Shown here in pieces: positions 59,501 through 64,000 of a stretch of DNA of 64,000 nucleotides. This stretch comes from Tanypteryx hageni (taxonomy: Eukaryota; Arthropoda; Insecta; Odonata; Petaluridae). A model generated the notes under the pieces. The model did not search any database. It worked only from the letters and a program-made list of their open reading frames with translations, and was not told the origin of the DNA. The position numbers and the translations under genes were made by a program. The DNA lies in contig CM054113.1 in assembly GCA_028673005.1 (NCBI GenBank), forward strand, positions 204,963,504 through 205,027,503, given 5' to 3'. How positions within the stretch are numbered: the stretch's first letter is position 1; each line of letters begins with the position of its first letter.

Positions 59501-62500
59501 AAAATATATCTTCACACTATGTAGCTGCTTTAGAATATTACTATATATATTCTGCATATTACATAACGACAAAAAATAATAATATGCAAAAACTTGCTCT
59601 TTAATTTAATAACTATTTTGAATTTCCACTGATGTAAATTTGGGTGCCTATTATAATAGAAAAATTACGGTTAATGTAAGGTAGCCAAAGTTTAATAGAG
59701 TCGCATATCAACTCTCAAAGAGTCGCATGCGGCTCCGGTGCCGCCGGTGGGCCACTCCTGCCCTACATCATAATGGAAGGAGAATTTCAGAAACCGCAAT
59801 CAGGTTACAATTAAAATTGTGGTATCTGATCTTTAGAAGATGATATGGAAAATATTACAGTATTCATATCACTCTCCATACCAACGAAAATAGTTTCTTT
59901 CTGAGTTGATATAATTAAATTATATGATGGCCAAGAGAGAAACGTAGAGCATTAGAAATGGTCTCCGCACGACAGGACTCGGAAACGTCCAACAATATTC
60001 AATGAGCGAAATCCTTAGCTTCCATGTAATAAAATGCGTATTTAAAAACATCATCTCCCTCACCCAGTGTTTGAAATTTGATCGTCACACTATTTCTCTT
60101 CTTTTTCATTCATTCGAGGCTAAAATGTAATTTCCAAAACTCACCGATGTCTGCTCCAGCCTTCACCATCCTGACTGCGCAGTCGCCGGCGGACACGCCG
60201 TTCATGTCTCCCTCGGGCCCGATGCACATCGTGGCTGCCACCGGCTTTTTTGAGGCCTTGCACACCTCAATGGCCCATTCTATTTCCTCGACGTGTTCGA
60301 AGTACTGCAGGCGGAAGAAATAATATTTTTAATACTTTTGCCAGCGCTTTAACTAACGAAGGCGTAATGCTTTCGGATGATTCGTAACCCCTTAATAATT
60401 TAAACCTTTGCATGCCATTCTGTCACGCTGAGAAAATTTTGCTATCTTCAGATTATGTATAAAAAATTGTGTTTATTTATAGGACATCTAACAAGCTAAT
60501 ATGTGGCGTAGAATGCTTGTTCAGATTAAAGTTAAGCCAACGTTATCATAGTCACCCAACGCAATCTGTACTGCCAGAGTCCTTTATCACCTTATACCAT
60601 TCCCTTCTTTTAATGAATCTAATATTCCTTTCTTCTTTTTACCTCTTTGCGCCATTACCTAACACCCTTCTATGATATATTTTAGCAGACCTTTCAAAAT
60701 TTGAGCTCTCCATTTCTTCTGCCCCTCCCTTATTACCCTAATAACTCTTGATGATTCCAGATATAACGAATAATTTTGTTTTCTTATTAACCATTCCAAA
60801 ATGATTATGAAAAAGGAGAGATCAAGTTTCGCTTTTATTCTCACAAATTAGCTTGGCAAAGTAAAAAATACAGATTCTTCGAGGTAAAACTTTGCTATAG
60901 TTTCCATCTAATCAACTTATGTTAAATTAAAGAAATTGTGATAAAGTGTATACTCATCTTAAATACTCATTTTCATTCGTTCGACGTGGACGTACATATT
61001 AATTGTTGGCTTCTTATAAAATACAAATATTTGAAACGCCAGCCCTTAAATATTGCAAGGAAAAAAATTATTCCTCGATGCATGAGAGTCAGATTGTTTC
61101 CTAAGGGGACCAATTAGCTCCTTACACTAGCATTACTCTTGTAGTAGATGGAAGGAGAGAAAGAAGAAATGTGGCTAGGACAGGGAAACAGAAGGAAGAG
61201 GAGAGACTGAGAAAGATAGAGCATAAGGAATTTGAGAGGAGATAGGAAACAAAAGATGGTTTAAGTAGAATGAGAAAGGGAGGGAGGATGGAGTGATGGA
61301 GAGAGGAAGAAAAGAGGGAGGAGGTGGAAGGGAAGGGTAAAAGGAAGGAAGAGAATGGAACTTAATAATCATATAGTCTTGCTCGTGGCTTTGCAAATGC
61401 TCCCACCGACGATGGCGGCCGCTTTGTCGTCAGCGGAACGAGCCGTAAGAAACAGAGAGAGCTCATCCCAGTTTTTGGTCTGTTCTGGTCAGGCGTCCAC
61501 TTTTCAGACTCCAATATGTACATGGTGATCATTTGAAATGCGTACCCCTAATTCGGTTATTTAGCCATTTGTTTTTGTCTGCCGGTGAAAGATGGCAGCA
61601 CTATCGGTAGAACAATGTACATTACTACCAGGATTTCTTTCCTACCGATACTTAATACATTAAGGGGCCCCTTATCCGGCAAGTTTGGGTCGCATAGATT
61701 GCCGGTTTTTGGGATTTTCCGAATTTTGGGTCTCTATACGGTATATACGTAGGTATTGTATGCAGTGGCGGATCCTAATCAGCTGGCTTAGTTTATCGCG
61801 ATTATTGACGCCCGGAGTGTATGATTATTATCTTAAGTACCATAGGAACATTAGCAGATGTTTCGCAATGCCATCAACGATGCTTGTATTATTGCGCTAT
61901 TGTATTGGCCCGTAAAAATTACGAGTCACCTTACACCCGTTAATTTAATTTCTATATCGTAAGATTATGCTAATATCTGTATTTATCACTCACAGGAATA
62001 CATTCTTTGAATGACTCACGTTTTTCAATCACGACAAAAATTGAACACGACACGTCAATGTTGTGCTGTACAAGCAAAAGACAGAACGACGAAAAGGTAA
62101 TGGAAATTGTACTTTTATTATCAAGTTAATCGCATTAAACTCAGCGGCGAGGCAATGAAACTGCCTTTCATTCATTTAATTTTCACAGCAATAAATTTGT
62201 AATTTGCGCAACAGTAACGTTGCGTTAGCAAAAGATAAATAAGCGAAAAAATAGTCGACATCGTACTTTCTGTTCGTGTTTTTTGCGTTAAACCATAATT
62301 CTCCTCAAGAGGTGCGGCCATCAGCATAGCACAATGAGAAATGCCTTTTATTTCAGTTAGATGTATTAGAATTAAGTTTTCTCCCTTGAAATTATCACGC
62401 CGTAATATCTCTCCCACCCTCGCCCCTTTCTCCTCCTCCCTAACGCCTGTTTGCTCCTCCATTCTCTTCCCTGTCAAAGAAGCGAAAGCCATCCTCCTTC

Positions 62501-63836
62501 TAGACTAGGGGTCTCAAACTCACGCCGGTGCGTGGGCCGCATGAAGGCCCTCCACCGAACCCGCGGACCGCATACTTTCTCAGTGCTCACACCGTTTCAT
62601 TCTTGGGACATTCACTCTCCCCTTCCACAATAAAGAAATCGCCCCAACCCTATGATGCGGCCTTAAATCCATTCATTCCAAAAATGGTAATAGATTCGGT
62701 GTCGAGGGTTAAGTTCTTCGGACATGCAAGAAACACGCTTGGAGTTGCTTTAAGCAACCTCCTTTTGCGTTCACATATAATTATTTATTCCCAAGCATAG
62801 TTTGAAGTCATCATTCTTTTAATTTCCGCCTGGTGATAAAAAAGTATTTATTTTTAGAATAGTCAAAAGATGTGGTTTATTCCATCGTTTCATCACTATG
62901 AGACGTACTTGTATGCATCTGTTTGACACAAAGCATTTTTATGAACTCAGTTCTACATTTCTAGAAGTATTGATAGTGCTATAAAAATAACGTCAATAAT
63001 TTAGTGTTGTAATCAGACTCGGATTTGATATTTAAAATATTTGTCAAGAGTCTCAAACTTATTTATCCTATTTCATTTTTAATGTTATGTGAGCTTAAAT
63101 TCTTCTGTATTACTTAATCCGTTAAATACTTTGCGAAGCTCTCTCCAAAAAGCTAAAAAGCGTTTCATGAATTATATCAAAATTTTATCGACCGACAAGG
63201 CTACTTTTTTAATAATGAGTTTTATGAAATGTGTTCAATCAAATTCGCAAAAACTAAATATAGTTGAGAAAAGTATTTTGGACATCTTTCATGTCCTGGA
63301 AGATTTTGCTTCCCCGATAATTGCTCTGGTGAATCTGCGAAGCTCATTTGCTGTTATTTTAACAACGCGTATGTAGCATACGTAGGTATATGATAGTTCA
63401 TTTTAGATCGGGAGATTAGTAGTTAAGAAGTTTTGCTCAATAAAGATGACTTTATGATGGATTCAATATGCTATTAATCCCGAACAAGTTTTCTTGTTTT
63501 CGGATTCGTGTTGAGTGACCAGAAGATCTGTTGTCGTGGATGCGTAAACCATAAGAATTGAAATCTACTTCGTTCACCGCATGCAGCTGATAAATCAAAA
63601 AGTCGTTTTTACAGTCGATTTATATCCTCCGTCAAAGCTCTTACCTCACAGATCAAGAAGTCGAGGTTGTTGTCCACGAAAACTTGCACTTGTTTCTGGA
63701 AATCCTGTTGAGTCTCCTTTTTGCCGCGTCCGCTCAAGTAGGTAGGCGTTTGGCTGAGCCCTCCAGCCACCAGGGCGTCCCCTTCATCGGCCACTTCCCT
63801 CGCCAACTTGCATGCTGCTGCGTTGATTGCCTTCCC
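56339..63836 (-). CDS. BHMT: Betaine-homocysteine S-methyltransferase, 6 exons, 5' partial
   Basis: Exons on the - strand: 63836-63645, 60304-60145, 59068-58898, 58258-58144, 57546-57433, 56528-56339. Together they are 942 bases, 313 residues and TAG. All junctions are GT-AG with agreeing phases. The enzyme transfers a methyl group from betaine to homocysteine, giving methionine and dimethylglycine in the cytosol. The three zinc ligands are visible: Cys122 in GVNC and Cys204-Cys205 in GGCCGF. Their spacing of 82 is that of human Cys217 and Cys299-300, so about 95 N-terminal residues are missing and the full protein would be about 408 residues, like the human one. Missing exons lie upstream, beyond 64000. 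Alternative: a BHMT2-like paralogue; the C-terminal region of BHMT type is present, which favours BHMT. Confidence 0.95.
57433..57546 (-). CDS. BHMT: BHMT exon
   Basis: Residues 213-250. The acceptor is ATTCCAG and the donor is GAG|GTAAGT. It contains [10 protein letters not shown] and HTKPWVRAR, conserved after the barrel domain. Confidence 0.95.
58144..58258 (-). CDS. BHMT: BHMT exon with paired zinc cysteines
   Basis: Residues 175-212. The acceptor is TTACAG and the donor is AAG|GTGAGG. It contains [20 protein letters not shown] and the zinc-binding [11 protein letters not shown]. Confidence 0.96.
58898..59068 (-). CDS. BHMT: BHMT exon with first zinc cysteine
   Basis: Residues 118-174. 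The acceptor is GCTTAAAG and the donor is TCG|GTAAAC. It contains [24 protein letters not shown] and [10 protein letters not shown], highly conserved in BHMT. Confidence 0.96.
59406..59768. mobile_element. hAT MITE, 347 bp, with 8-bp duplication
   Basis: The element spans 59414-59760. The left end is CAGGGGCGGACAACCTGGGC and the right end reversed is CAGGAGTGGCCCACCGGC. The identical duplication CCCTACAT lies at 59406-59413 and 59761-59768. It sits in the 1.1 kb BHMT intron. Confidence 0.94.
60145..60304 (-). CDS. BHMT: BHMT exon
   Basis: Residues 65-117 plus one base. The acceptor is CTGCAG and the donor is TCG|GTGAGT. It contains [32 protein letters not shown] and RMVKAGADI. Confidence 0.96.
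61150..61360 (+). repeat. Polypurine tract
   Basis: About 210 bases are almost entirely A and G on the + strand with repeated GGAAG, GAGAGG and GGGAGG words. It is low-complexity sequence in the BHMT intron. Confidence 0.8.
62515..62610 (+). mobile_element. hAT-like left end, partner not found
   Basis: TAGGGGTCTCAAACTCACGC followed by GGTGCGTGGGCCGC resembles the common hAT terminus CAGGGGTCTCAAACTC with a first-base change. No matching right end was seen; a similar motif at 63047 faces the same way. Confidence 0.45.
63645..63836 (-). CDS. BHMT: BHMT first visible exon
   Basis: Residues 1-64 of the visible part. The acceptor is AAAACAG and the donor is GAG|GTAAGA. It contains [33 protein letters not shown] and [15 protein letters not shown]. 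It opens in phase 0, so it is not the first exon of the gene. Confidence 0.95.
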
Positions 63837-64000
63837 CTGTTTTTTTAAAGGAGCGAAACAATCAGAACACACCGAGGAATATATTGTACCATCGAATGCA
63901 GCGTCGGTAAAAAATATCGGTACCGATCCAGATAAAGATAGATTTCTGGAGAATATTGCGGATTTTTTATTCTTGCGAGAGACCCTACATAGATCTCATC

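Larger units (their letters stand above)
60305..63644 (-). other. BHMT intron, 3.3 kb
   Basis: Mostly AT-rich. It contains the purine tract at 61150-61360, a GC-richer patch at about 61400-61520 and a hAT-like end at about 62515. No exon was recognised in it. Confidence 0.7.

Noticed and set aside
63089..63376. 95-codon + strand frame
   Set aside because: Opposite strand to BHMT, no recognisable domain; possibly a transposon fragment but not supportable.

Overview
This is AT-rich animal nuclear DNA, most likely from an arthropod. It has long introns packed with decayed DNA transposons, GT-AG splice sites and no bacterial features. The only host genes I can support are two, converging on each other. 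A Skeletor/Knickkopf-family gene lies on the + strand: ten exons between 5378 and 45619 encode the last 607 residues. A betaine-homocysteine S-methyltransferase (BHMT) gene lies on the - strand: six exons between 63836 and 56339 encode the last 313 residues. Both are 5'-truncated by the window or by exons I cannot see. The species cannot be fixed from this window; the Skeletor-type gene argues for an arthropod.

Layout. 1-5377: upstream intron or 5' flank of the Skeletor-type gene, with a pyrimidine-rich then purine-rich block and a diverged iterated unit. 5378-45619: the gene itself; about 38 kb of this is intron. The introns hold a dead mariner (7872-9199), a terminal-inverted-repeat (TIR) element carrying a three-copy head-to-tail Helitron array (9943-12016), a PIF/Harbinger relic (17291-18242), a nested 5 kb Tigger-type complex (18569-23547), several hAT elements with intact 8-bp target duplications, a 3.2 kb Tigger with a broken transposase (39102-42268) and a tRNA-derived SINE with an 11-bp duplication (38504-38830). 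45620-56338: about 10.7 kb between the convergent 3' ends, very AT-rich, with two small inverted-repeat elements and a decayed LINE (51560-53620). 56339-64000: BHMT with comparatively short introns, one hAT-derived short element and a purine tract.

How the genes relate. The Skeletor-type protein is extracellular or membrane-anchored (DM13, DOMON and cupredoxin-like domains, hydrophobic C-terminus). BHMT is a cytosolic zinc enzyme of methionine metabolism. Nothing suggests they act together. Splice phases agree at every junction in both genes, and the spacing of the three BHMT zinc cysteines matches the human enzyme, so both models are firm apart from the missing 5' ends.

The most notable structures are the tandem Helitron array inside a repeat whose second copy in the window is an empty site; a nearly perfect 98-bp inverted duplication of a tRNA-Gly-like gene with an abnormal anticodon loop; a set of small inverted-repeat elements sharing a TACCGTAT-type end; and a Tigger inserted into a 278-bp tandem repeat that shows its exact empty target.
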